Positions 1 to 8,040 of a DNA stretch of 21,588 nt are shown one piece after another. Under the pieces are notes generated by a model. The model did not search any database. It worked only from the letters and a program-made list of their open reading frames with translations, and was not told the DNA's origin. This DNA comes from WANQ01 sp964448055. GTDB lineage: Archaea > Thermoproteota > Thermoprotei_A > Sulfolobales > WANQ01. A program made the position numbers and the translations under genes. The stretch lies in NCBI GenBank assembly GCA_964448055.1, contig CAYUVB010000026.1:1-21588 (forward strand), given 5' to 3'. How positions within the stretch are numbered: position 1 is the first letter of the stretch; the number at the start of each line of letters is the position of its first letter.

Positions 1-165
1 GAGTATATTGAAAAACAAGGTATAGTAAATAAGGATCTTGTAAGACTTTGGATAGAGCTTGCCACTGCAATAGAAATACTTAATGGTAGAATTTCTGAGG
101 AAACAGCACGTATATTTCAAGTACCATTCATACCCATATCTAGTAAGAAGAGCAATAGATCTTAA
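1..165 (+). CDS. 3' end of an unidentified gene (partial)
   Basis: Frame 1 is open from the first base to a TAA at 163-165, giving the last 54 residues of a protein whose start lies outside the window. The tail is helical and mixed-charge (for example KDLVRLWIELATAIEILNG) and ends in a basic stretch, SSKKSNRS. I do not recognise the family. Its stop overlaps the stop of the minus-strand ATPase gene on a shared TTAA (162-165), the same arrangement as at 6243-6246, which supports this being a real gene end rather than chance open frame. Confidence 0.6.
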   Translation, partial: EYIEKQGIVNKDLVRLWIELATAIEILNGRISEETARIFQVPFIPISSKKSNRS

Positions 166-1805
166 GTATTAGTAAACCTAACTATTGGTAGTCTATTCAA
201 TAAGTATGCTATATCTAGAGCCCTTACCTCTCCTAATTTAGGGTTATGATTACCGAAATTACTTAGTGATTTAAGTATTTGATCTTCTAATAATCTTACT
301 ATGTAGTCTATGCTAAGGTTTTTATAATTTTGCGCTTTCTTTACTACTGCTAGCAATGTGTAAAGTTGTGTTTCCTCTACTAGATGTATGTTGTTGAATA
401 ATGGTACTGGTACGGGCAGACTCTTATCTTCAAGTGATTTACCCTTTATCTTAGGTTTCTCTAACGATCTTACTTCTACTATTTTCCTCTTAGAGGGGAG
501 AGTGTACTCCTTCTCATGTACTTCTACGTTGTATTGTTTTACTAGCTCTTTAGCTTCTGTAGTCTTGTCTATTGGTTTATACGCTTCCATCACTATGACT
601 GTATCAGCTATTGCTAATAATGGTAATGATCCTGATGATACTATTATTAGTGATACTCCTTTCTTCTTCATAGATCTAGCCAAGGAGGATAGAGGTGTTA
701 TTGTATGCCACTTTGTTATGTTCTTAGCTCTTTCATCGATATATAGTATGTTCGTTGCTGCTGTATCTTCGTCTAATAGTATTAATTTTGCTCCAACCTC
801 TATTGCTTCCTGGATCGAAGCTGCTATACTGGTTGCACCACTTGCATCACGTGTAGTAAAACATGAAGTATTACTCTGTCCTGGTATACCATGTATCATA
901 GATGATATGTCTACGCATGATACATATCTGCCATCCTCAGCTCTTACATACATGGTCTCTCTTATCGTTACAACTTTCTCTCTACCATCACCTGGTATAT
1001 GATTCCATACCCCAGCCGCTATTGCCTCTAATAATGTGGATTTTCCATGAAATGCTGAACCAGCTATAACTGTTATTCCTTTCCTAATACCCATACCCGT
1101 TACCTCATCTCCCCATGGAAGCGTTATTGTTATCCTTAAACTTGGTGGTGATTCGAAGGGTACCGCATTAGGTAATGGCTCTTCACATCCACCGCATTTT
1201 CTTGGAAGGATAGATCCATCACCTATAAATGAAACAAGACCTAGGTCTGGTAACTTCACCCTAACGTATTCTTGCATTTTCCATGTGTAAACATGTTTTC
1301 TTAAATCATCTAGCATATAATCTACATTTAATGCCTCCTTAAACGCCTTAGGTATTTTTTCTAATAACAACTCCTTTGCATAGTCTCCTAATATTCTCCT
1401 ACGCTTTGACGGTAATCCAACGTAAATTCGTGCTATAACAGTATCTCTAACTATTTCTAAGGAGCTTCTACGAATTATTGTAGGTCCAGGTCTAGGTATA
1501 CCTAAATAACCACTTCTGCCCTCGCCGATCTTCCTAGAAAATCTTTGGAGAATCCTATATAGTCTTCGTGTAAGCCAGTCTGCTAAAGGTACTGGTTCCT
1601 CTAATGCCCATTTAGGTGCACGTATCTTTGATATCACTTTAACAACACTAGGAGGAGCATACGGATCTCCTTGAACTCGTACAACCTCTATTCGAATACC
1701 ATCTACAACCTCCTTAGTATTCAATAATTTCTTGTAAGCCTTGTATCCCTTGCCATCAATTCTACTCAGGATAGTTGCTATTGATTTAGTCTGCAACCCT
1801 ATCAC
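162..1805 (-). CDS. Predicted ABC-class ATPase, PF09818/COG3044 family
   Basis: A 547-residue P-loop ATPase matching the 'predicted ATPase of the ABC class' family. Seen directly: Walker A GSAFHGKST (249-257), an ABC signature-like segment ASGATSIAASIQEAI (321-335) and Walker B LILLDEDTA (341-349). The N-terminal 200 residues are basic and lead to a Cys pair, RKCGGCEE (202-209). No membrane segments are visible, so it is a soluble ABC ATPase rather than a transporter subunit. The cellular role of this family is poorly known; nucleic-acid binding is an inference from the basic N-terminus. Translation starts at GTG 1805, with AAGGGCAGGG just upstream. It is transcribed divergently from the m5C methyltransferase gene across a 163-bp gap. 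Confidence 0.85.
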   Translation of the reverse strand: MIGLQTKSIATILSRIDGKGYKAYKKLLNTKEVVDGIRIEVVRVQGDPYAPPSVVKVISKIRAPKWALEEPVPLADWLTRRLYRILQRFSRKIGEGRSGYLGIPRPGPTIIRRSSLEIVRDTVIARIYVGLPSKRRRILGDYAKELLLEKIPKAFKEALNVDYMLDDLRKHVYTWKMQEYVRVKLPDLGLVSFIGDGSILPRKCGGCEEPLPNAVPFESPPSLRITITLPWGDEVTGMGIRKGITVIAGSAFHGKSTLLEAIAAGVWNHIPGDGREKVVTIRETMYVRAEDGRYVSCVDISSMIHGIPGQSNTSCFTTRDASGATSIAASIQEAIEVGAKLILLDEDTAATNILYIDERAKNITKWHTITPLSSLARSMKKKGVSLIIVSSGSLPLLAIADTVIVMEAYKPIDKTTEAKELVKQYNVEVHEKEYTLPSKRKIVEVRSLEKPKIKGKSLEDKSLPVPVPLFNNIHLVEETQLYTLLAVVKKAQNYKNLSIDYIVRLLEDQILKSLSNFGNHNPKLGEVRALDIAYLLNRLPIVRFTNT

Positions 1806-1968
1806 CCCTGCCCTTACCGTTTGTAAGCTATTCTATGGTATCACCAAGATAGTACTTAATAGGTTAAGTGTGAGATACTATGATAGCTATTTTAGATAAA
1901 TAAAAGGGTCCTTATAAACAATAAATATGGAGAAGTAGCACATGGAATCCATTTGGTAGTGTTAAACT
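1806..1968. promoter_or_regulatory. Divergent promoter region
   Basis: This 163-bp gap separates the PF09818 ATPase (minus) from the methyltransferase (plus). On the plus strand a TATA-like CTTATAAAC (1911-1919) would place the RNA start near 1941, leaving a leader of roughly 28 nt before ATG 1969. On the minus strand, the segment around 1851-1861 (read as CCTATTAAGTA) is a possible TATA box for the GTG at 1805. No RNA gene or repeat was seen here. Confidence 0.45.
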
Positions 1969-3303
1969 ATGCTAAGAATCAGTGCTAGAGATATTGAAGC
2001 TTTACTAGAAGCTATGGTTGCGTGGGAGAAAATTAAGCCAGGACAGGTTGGTAAGCGTAGAGTGTTTAAGCGGTATGGATTGCTTGGTACGAGTAAGGAT
2101 AGAGTTTTCACCGCCATTATATATGGTGTTTCACGTAGGCGAGGACTAGTAGATAGGATAATAAGTAGCACGGGATGTGATATAGAGGAGCTAGATCTGT
2201 ACTCATTAATGCTGTTAAGAGCAATAGTGTATGAGAAATATTTTGGTGAAGGAGAAACCAACATCTATCTAAGTCTCGTGAAATTAGGACCTAATGTAAT
2301 AGGTAGAATTGTGGGCAAAGGGGCTAAGGAGAAGATAGCTACCTTAATAGAGAAGGTTATTAATGTAAGCTACAAACCCAAGGATAGAATCGAGGAATTA
2401 GAATTCAAGTATAATGCTCCATACTGGTTTATTCATAAACTAGTAGAAATGATCGGATGGGATGAGACGATAAGTTTCCTAGAGGTAACTAATCAACCTC
2501 CGCCATTAAGCTTTCGTATAAATACATTGAAGGCTAGTGTAGAGGAAGTACTGGAAGAGTTCAGAAGAGAGGGTTATAGACCTATTATTGGAAGATATGT
2601 TCCAACAGTAGTTAAGATCCGTGAACCATATGATTATAGTTCGTCGAAACTATTAAAGAATGGAAAGATTATACCACAGGATGAGGCCAGTGCTCTTGCT
2701 TCTATTTTGCTTGGTGTTAGGCCTGGTATGGTTGTTGTAGACCTATGCGCAGCACCAGGAGGAAAAACAACACACATAGCAGAAATAATGAAGAACCATG
2801 GAAGAATTATAGCCATAGAATTATACGAGGATCGCGCAGCTAGACTAAGACAACTACTTAAACGGGCTGGCATAAGTATAGCTGAAGTACATGTAATGGA
2901 TGCTAGGGAAGCTGTAAAGCTATTTGGAGAAGAAATAGCTGACCGTGTACTACTGGATCCTCCATGCAGTAGTACTGGTGCTATCGCAAAACATCCTGAA
3001 GCTAAATGGAGACTTAACGAAAACGTGTTAAGCAAACTCGTATCTCTCCAAAGAGAACTCCTAGATATAGCTGTAAGATTGCTTAAGCCTAGTGGAAGAC
3101 TACTATACACTACTTGTAGTGTGCTAAGAGAAGAGAACGAAGAGAATATAGAATGGATCTTACACAAATACAAAGATATAGTTAAACTCATACCACTAAA
3201 AGAACCATTTAGTCCCGGATTCCTACCTGGTACTATGAGGGCTTGGCCGCATCGTCACGAAGTAACAGGGTTCTTCTACGCACTAATGGAGAAGATTAAG
3301 TAG
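1969..3303 (+). CDS. RNA m5C methyltransferase (NOL1/NOP2/Sun, RsmB-like)
   Basis: A 444-residue SAM-dependent RNA cytosine-C5 methyltransferase. Residues 1-140 form a helical NusB-like region, as in RsmB. The Rossmann catalytic domain follows, with the SAM loop DLCAAPGGKT (258-267), motif IV DPPCSSTG (330-337, Cys333) and motif VI TTCS (381-384, Cys383). The two Cys are the nucleophile/release pair typical of this family. The last motif, near 415-437, contains the expected basic, aromatic-rich C-terminus. The substrate (rRNA or a tRNA position) cannot be decided from sequence. ATG 1969 has no clear ribosome binding site and a short leader. HerA follows on the same strand after 151 bp and has its own promoter, so co-transcription is not implied. 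Confidence 0.93.
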   Translation: MLRISARDIEALLEAMVAWEKIKPGQVGKRRVFKRYGLLGTSKDRVFTAIIYGVSRRRGLVDRIISSTGCDIEELDLYSLMLLRAIVYEKYFGEGETNIYLSLVKLGPNVIGRIVGKGAKEKIATLIEKVINVSYKPKDRIEELEFKYNAPYWFIHKLVEMIGWDETISFLEVTNQPPPLSFRINTLKASVEEVLEEFRREGYRPIIGRYVPTVVKIREPYDYSSSKLLKNGKIIPQDEASALASILLGVRPGMVVVDLCAAPGGKTTHIAEIMKNHGRIIAIELYEDRAARLRQLLKRAGISIAEVHVMDAREAVKLFGEEIADRVLLDPPCSSTGAIAKHPEAKWRLNENVLSKLVSLQRELLDIAVRLLKPSGRLLYTTCSVLREENEENIEWILHKYKDIVKLIPLKEPFSPGFLPGTMRAWPHRHEVTGFFYALMEKIK

Positions 3304-3378
3304 ATTAATAGACATTAATTAAAGGTTTTGAAAATTCTATTAGTGTTAATGGTCTATTCATACGTAATACCCTAGAAG

Positions 3379-3387
3379 TATTAAATA
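3379..3387 (+). promoter_or_regulatory. TATA box for the HerA-NurA pair
   Basis: TATTAAATA lies about 75 bp before the TTG start of the HerA-like gene and predicts an RNA start near 3410, with a leader of about 45 nt containing AGGTG at 3442-3446. A small inverted repeat (TAATAC 3365-3370 / GTATTA 3378-3383) overlaps the box and could serve as an operator, but its arms are only 6 bp. Confidence 0.45.
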
Positions 3388-3454
3388 CTATGAATACAAA
3401 CTATCAACTTAGGAAGAGGCTAGATTAGCGATATTAAGTCTAGGTGTAATTATC

Positions 3455-5002
3455 TTGGCCATAAACATGAATCCACAGGTATTTGGAAGAGAAATAGGCA
3501 TCGTTCTAAGTGGTGCCAGCGCTGGTCTTGCACCTATAGCGTTAAGAAATGATGCTGAAAGTCTTGTTGCCGATGAACAATTAGTTGTAATCTATGACAA
3601 GAAATATGAAGATACACACATGCTAGGTGTTATAAGATGGGTGCATAGACTTGAACCATTCCTTAGACGTGGTATAAGAACTGTATATACTGATCATCCA
3701 GAAGCACTTGAAGACGAACTAGTATTAGGTTATAGCAATGCTTGGGTTGAAATATATGGTGCATTAACAGATAAAGGCATTAGTGAAAATACAAGGGCTC
3801 CTCATCCAGGTTCTAGAGTATTCTTAATTGAGGATGGAAGCGTCTTATCTAAGTATATATCTCTAGACAAACCAATGATAGTAGGTGAACATAAGTATAG
3901 TGGATGGAAACTACCATTAAATCATCAAGCGTTAAGATACCATGTAGGTGTTTTTGGAGCAACTGGTATGGGTAAGAGTAGACTAGTACGAGCATTAATA
4001 GAAGAGATTGTAGACAAGGGATACTCGCTTATAATATTTGATCATACTGGAATAGACTATGCACAACCATATCGAGAAAAAGGTTATGGAGACCACATAG
4101 TTGAAAGCAGCAAGATAAAGTTATCGCCAGATATAATAGCACAATTGATATTAGAGTTAAGTCGTTTATCAGATTATTATACGGACTACGTTATGGCTGC
4201 AACAATCTGTTATGTGAGTATGATTGAAGGTAAGGTTAGTAGCGTTGAAGAATGCTTAGGTCTAAGTACTACTAGGCAGAGCTGGGGTCGTAGAAGGCAC
4301 ACACAAACAGTTATCGATATGGCTGGAGATAATGGAGAAGGAAAGGAGGGGATATGGAGCAAAGACGAGTATCTAAGAGTGTTAAGAACTACTATGGAGA
4401 ACATGGGTGCTAGGGAAACAGGCATTGCGCGTGTTAGAGGTTTTATAAACTTCTTCTTAGATGAGAGCTTCTTTGATCAATTGAATGAGCGTACTATTAC
4501 TCCAAACGAATTAATCTCTATGGCCAAGGATAAGGGGTTCATAATAGTTGATATGAGCACCGATACTCATCTAGTTGTCAAACAAGCCATTATAGCTGAT
4601 ACTGCTAGGGCTGGATGGGAATGGATAGCCTTGAACCGTAAGCCCATTAACCTTGGACTAGTTGTTGACGAAGCCCAGAATTACGCTAGCGAAGGTAGAA
4701 GTATTAGTGCTGTAGAGCTTGAGAGAATTGCAAGGGAGGGTAGGAAGTGGGGCTACTTTATCATACTTGCATCACAGAGAGTTGCAAGGGATATACGTAC
4801 AAGTATACGTAGTAATCTTGGAACAGTATTCTTTAGCAAATTACAAGCCACTGGAGACCTTAATGAAATAGCTGGTTACTTAGACCTAGGTAAATTAAAT
4901 GAGGCAGCACTTGCTATGCTTGCACCTAGGGAGTTCTTTGTAGCTGGATTAATGAATCCATTGCGGAGACCAATACTATTAAGAATTAGAGAGGTGAAAT
5001 AG
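3455..5002 (+). CDS. HerA-like DNA translocase/helicase ATPase (divergent)
   Basis: A 515-residue HerA/FtsK-superfamily ATPase. The first ~140 residues resemble a HAS-barrel. The ATPase core shows Walker A GATGMGKS (168-175), Walker B LGLVVDEAQ (400-408, Asp405/Glu406), the HerA hallmark IAREGRKWG (425-433) with its arginine, and the sensor-like LASQR (438-442). HerA forms hexamers that pump DNA and drives NurA in end resection; the adjacent NurA-like gene fits this. It differs from canonical archaeal HerA: after the ILLRI strand at the C-terminus it stops almost at once, lacking the usual longer tail, and it has a basic segment around WGRRRHT (277-283). TTG 3455 was chosen because AGGTG sits 8 nt upstream; ATG 3467 would be 20 nt away. 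Confidence 0.87.
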   Translation: MAINMNPQVFGREIGIVLSGASAGLAPIALRNDAESLVADEQLVVIYDKKYEDTHMLGVIRWVHRLEPFLRRGIRTVYTDHPEALEDELVLGYSNAWVEIYGALTDKGISENTRAPHPGSRVFLIEDGSVLSKYISLDKPMIVGEHKYSGWKLPLNHQALRYHVGVFGATGMGKSRLVRALIEEIVDKGYSLIIFDHTGIDYAQPYREKGYGDHIVESSKIKLSPDIIAQLILELSRLSDYYTDYVMAATICYVSMIEGKVSSVEECLGLSTTRQSWGRRRHTQTVIDMAGDNGEGKEGIWSKDEYLRVLRTTMENMGARETGIARVRGFINFFLDESFFDQLNERTITPNELISMAKDKGFIIVDMSTDTHLVVKQAIIADTARAGWEWIALNRKPINLGLVVDEAQNYASEGRSISAVELERIAREGRKWGYFIILASQRVARDIRTSIRSNLGTVFFSKLQATGDLNEIAGYLDLGKLNEAALAMLAPREFFVAGLMNPLRRPILLRIREVK

Positions 5003-5004
5003 TT

Positions 5005-6246
5005 TTGGAACCCTATCGCGACACCAACAGATTTAGTAGAATCATGGGAGAAGTATACATTCCAGAGGAAATAGTTGAATTATTAGAATTAGAGGAGATA
5101 GATTTTCTTAGAATCTATGGTTCTCAACCAGCATTAATTAGTGTTTTAGGTAAACTTGGTAGGATTATACGTAGGATTGAGCATAAGATAAATGCTCTTA
5201 GAAAACTAGTAGATGAAACAGGCTTATCGAGTAAACTAGAGTTCAAAAAAATACCTGAGGAGATAAGTGAAGACTATTGTATAGGTGCAATAGATTCAAC
5301 TTATCCTCCCGAAGGCTTAGAACTTGTTGGTGGTAGGCTTTCAGCTATAGTTGCTGGCTACATACTCTACGGCTGTAAAAACAAGAAGAAGGATACAGTA
5401 AATATCAAAAATTATAATGTTATAGGCGACGTGTTATTTTATGATGTTGAGGAATTGAAGGATATAGTCTATACCAAGGCTAAAATACTTGAGAAGAAAG
5501 TAGCACAAACACTCATAGACTACAAACCTCAGGGACTACTAGATTTAGATTTTCTAGTATTTGATGGTGAAATAATACCATATAAACTATTATATAAGAC
5601 CCCTAAGGCTAAACAGAGAAGTCATAGATTGCAGAAATTAGAAGAATATACTCTGAAAACACTCAAGAAGGCAAAGGAGGCTAGGATATCATTAATAGGT
5701 GTATTAAAGAGAGCTTATTCACGAGCATTATCAGTATATGTTAATACTAGGATACCAGTAAATGATAAAGCGTTTATGAGCATAGCTTTGAGACAAGGAG
5801 AATATACGTGTATAGGTAAATTAGAACAAATATTACCAAGAATGGTTAAGTATATGAGAGTTCCAAGAGAGGAATTAAGAAGAAAGTACATGGAGGCTAT
5901 AGAGGAGAATCTTCAACAACACCCTGAATACGGTGAGGTCCAAGTATGTTTTTATAAACCTCATAATCCCACGTCTTTTAATCAAGCTGTTAAACTAGAG
6001 ATACTAGACTATGCTAAAGTAGGAGTAGAGAATATAATAGCATATTTAGCTTCGAAAACCAGTGAAAACGCTGTCCCATACTTTATAGATATTATTGATA
6101 CAATGGTACGACTAGAAGCACAAGCACTAGAATATGTTAGGAGAAGACTAGAAGCAGAATTAGCAAAAAGATATGAAAGGTTAGGAATAATCTTAACGGG
6201 GCATACGAATCCTCAAAAGAGGTATTTAACTGAGCCAAGGACTTAA
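5005..6246 (+). CDS. NurA-like nuclease
   Basis: A 413-residue protein with the layout of NurA, the 5'-3' exonuclease/endonuclease partner of HerA. Seen: an acidic strand IGAIDSTYPPEG (Asp97) where NurA carries its first metal-binding Asp, a second acidic strand LDFLVFDGE (Asp187), and a helical insert with a conserved-looking LIGVLKRAYSR (about 225-236). It is longer than well-studied NurA proteins (about 340 residues), with extra N-terminal helices (25-90). TTG 5005 begins 2 bp after the HerA stop, and GAGGTGA (4991-4997) inside the end of herA serves as its ribosome binding site, so the two are translationally linked. The family call rests on spacing of acidic strands plus context and is less certain than the HerA call. 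Its stop overlaps the minus-strand neighbour on TTAA. Confidence 0.75.
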   Translation: MEPYRDTNRFSRIMGEVYIPEEIVELLELEEIDFLRIYGSQPALISVLGKLGRIIRRIEHKINALRKLVDETGLSSKLEFKKIPEEISEDYCIGAIDSTYPPEGLELVGGRLSAIVAGYILYGCKNKKKDTVNIKNYNVIGDVLFYDVEELKDIVYTKAKILEKKVAQTLIDYKPQGLLDLDFLVFDGEIIPYKLLYKTPKAKQRSHRLQKLEEYTLKTLKKAKEARISLIGVLKRAYSRALSVYVNTRIPVNDKAFMSIALRQGEYTCIGKLEQILPRMVKYMRVPREELRRKYMEAIEENLQQHPEYGEVQVCFYKPHNPTSFNQAVKLEILDYAKVGVENIIAYLASKTSENAVPYFIDIIDTMVRLEAQALEYVRRRLEAELAKRYERLGIILTGHTNPQKRYLTEPRT

Positions 6247-7091
6247 GTAGGTACTTTTACTTCTTCAACTAACGTATTTACACTTGATAGTAGATTCTCA
6301 TAACTTATTATCTCGAGTAACTTATCTTTTAATTTTGGCAAGTAGTAGATATTATAGGGTACGTATATAGCTTCTCTATCTACGTAGTCTAATGCTTGTT
6401 CGAATATCTCCTTATGCTTCCTCGGTAGACTATAAACAATGAAGTCATAGTGCTTGCTTATTTTCTCTAGTACACTTGCTACTATGTTTATGTATAATTC
6501 TTTCTCTCTGGCTGTTAGCTTATCTGGTGGATAATCATAATGTGCTGCTGGAAATAGGTAAGCTTGACTATATGGTATAATTCCCAGTGGCTCTGATACT
6601 ATGTATCTATCAACTATAATTGATATACCATATTTCCTTAAAATAGCATCTATTTTCCTATTCATGAAGCTTCTAGGTATGGGTTTAATGTTGGAACATG
6701 GTGTGAACAAAGCAATTTTACCTGGAGATATAGGGTTCCATACTCTTAGAATATACTCGTGATATATCTTTATTATTGGATGAAAGAATAATTCCTCACC
6801 TTTAATTATGATTGTTCCTGGCGCGGTAAATATAATGTCTAAGTCTATGTCTATTTCTCCTGTCAACTTCTTATATACGTAGTATCCTTGGCTAGTTATC
6901 GATAAATATCCTTGGCTTAATAGCTTCTTATCTATTAATCCTTTTTCTGCTAATTCTATATCAGTAGATGTTATTTCGATTCCTATATAAGTATTGCTTA
7001 TAGCTAGTATTAGTCTATCAAGTACTCTATTTTGATTAATTATGTTATAGTAGGGCAAACTTACGGCTGAATCATAATGTAGTATTCCCAC
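6243..7091 (-). CDS. ArcS-like protein with the DUF5591 core only
   Basis: A 282-residue protein whose middle carries the signature of the archaeosine synthase (ArcS) core, DUF5591: TPCSNIKP (130-137), SEPLGIIPY (166-174) and FPAAHYDYP (180-188). In Euryarchaeota, ArcS is a large tRNA-guanine-transglycosylase paralogue with a C-terminal PUA domain that converts preQ0 at G15 of tRNA to archaeosine. Here there is no room for a TGT barrel or PUA domain. The first 120 residues are unlike anything I recognise, with a winged-helix-like feel around 40-75. A tRNA-modification role is inferred only from the core. GTG 7091 has GGTG 8 nt upstream. Its 3' end overlaps nurA by 4 bp. Confidence 0.72.
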   Translation of the reverse strand: MGILHYDSAVSLPYYNIINQNRVLDRLILAISNTYIGIEITSTDIELAEKGLIDKKLLSQGYLSITSQGYYVYKKLTGEIDIDLDIIFTAPGTIIIKGEELFFHPIIKIYHEYILRVWNPISPGKIALFTPCSNIKPIPRSFMNRKIDAILRKYGISIIVDRYIVSEPLGIIPYSQAYLFPAAHYDYPPDKLTAREKELYINIVASVLEKISKHYDFIVYSLPRKHKEIFEQALDYVDREAIYVPYNIYYLPKLKDKLLEIISYENLLSSVNTLVEEVKVPT

Positions 7092-7171
7092 GCTCTCTAC
7101 ACCTTAATAGATAATTAGATACACCCTAGCTAGTTATGCAAGACGACTTGCTTACCTGAATTAATCGGTAG

Positions 7172-7188
7172 TACGTTATTGTAACGTA
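7172..7188. promoter_or_regulatory. Perfect inverted repeat (candidate operator)
   Basis: TACGTTA (7172-7178) and its exact reverse complement TAACGTA (7182-7188) flank a TTG spacer in the 181-bp gap between the divergent ArcS-like and TatD-like genes. A plausible TATA element for the plus-strand gene (GTATAACTAA, 7225-7234) lies 40 bp downstream, so a dimeric regulator bound here could act on either gene. The rest of this gap shows no RNA gene. Confidence 0.35.
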
Positions 7189-7272
7189 AATATTCTTGAT
7201 GCCTTAACAAGTGATTGAATACGGGTATAACTAAAATAGGCCCCCTAAATATTTGATAATATGGTGGAGTGC

Positions 7273-8040
7273 ATGGGCTTTATTGATGGTCATCTTCATT
7301 CAGTATTTCTTAGCTATTATGATATTGAATTAATGGTTCATTCAAGTTATGATGGCTTCGTGACTTTAGCTTATACGCCTATTCCACCAAGTAATGTAGG
7401 TAGTCTCCGTGATCATTTTGAGCACTTAATGTTTGAGAAAACCCGTTGCGGAGGTACAGGTTTAAGAGTTTATGTTGGTGTAGGGATTCATCCTAGGTGT
7501 ATTCCATCCGGAGATATTGGAAGTTATTTGGGTATTGTTGAAGAATATCTTGGTAACACTGACGTTCTCGGCGAGGTTGGTTTAGAGACCGGAAGTGATG
7601 TTGAAGTACGTGTTCTTGAAGAACAGTTAAGAATAGCTAAACGTCTTGATAAACCAGTTATAATTCATACTCCTAGAGCTAATAAACACGTTATATTAAG
7701 GAAGATCATTGATGTAATTAATAATGTTGGTTTACCCTCTGAACTTGTTGTTATTGATCACTTGCTTCCTAGTCCAATATTATTAGACTTAACTGTTGGA
7801 CGGGGATACTGGCTGGGCTTTACTATTCAGCCTGGTAAAGTTAAGGCTATGGATGTTCTATGGGTTGTAAAGAACTATCCTGAGAGCATTGATAAGATTA
7901 TAGTTAATAGTGATTCAGGTTTGTATCCGTGTAATCCGCTTGCTGTTAAAGAAGCATATGAAGTACTATCAGAACATATGGGTAAGGCTGACGCCTACAA
8001 GCTTGTTTCGTTAAATGCTGTTAGGTTTCTTAAATCATAA
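7273..8040 (+). CDS. TatD-related metal-dependent hydrolase (archaeal TIM barrel)
   Basis: A 255-residue TIM-barrel amidohydrolase of the archaeal TatD-like group (COG1099 type). The metal ligands appear in order: FIDGHLHS at the very N-terminus (HxH), VGIHPRC, LGEVGLE, VIIHTPR, VVIDHL and NSDSG. TatD proteins are metal-dependent nucleases or hydrolases; the substrate of the archaeal branch is not established. I place the start at ATG 7273 because GGTGG (7263-7267) sits 5 nt upstream and family members usually begin right at the barrel's first strand; an in-frame ATG at 7261 would add four residues. The stop overlaps that of the convergent VWA gene by 6 bp. Confidence 0.85.
   Translation: MGFIDGHLHSVFLSYYDIELMVHSSYDGFVTLAYTPIPPSNVGSLRDHFEHLMFEKTRCGGTGLRVYVGVGIHPRCIPSGDIGSYLGIVEEYLGNTDVLGEVGLETGSDVEVRVLEEQLRIAKRLDKPVIIHTPRANKHVILRKIIDVINNVGLPSELVVIDHLLPSPILLDLTVGRGYWLGFTIQPGKVKAMDVLWVVKNYPESIDKIIVNSDSGLYPCNPLAVKEAYEVLSEHMGKADAYKLVSLNAVRFLKS

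Noticed and set aside
388..1002. 204-codon plus-strand open frame inside the ATPase gene
   Set aside because: It is antisense to the PF09818 coding region, whose Walker motifs are clear, and has no recognisable domain.
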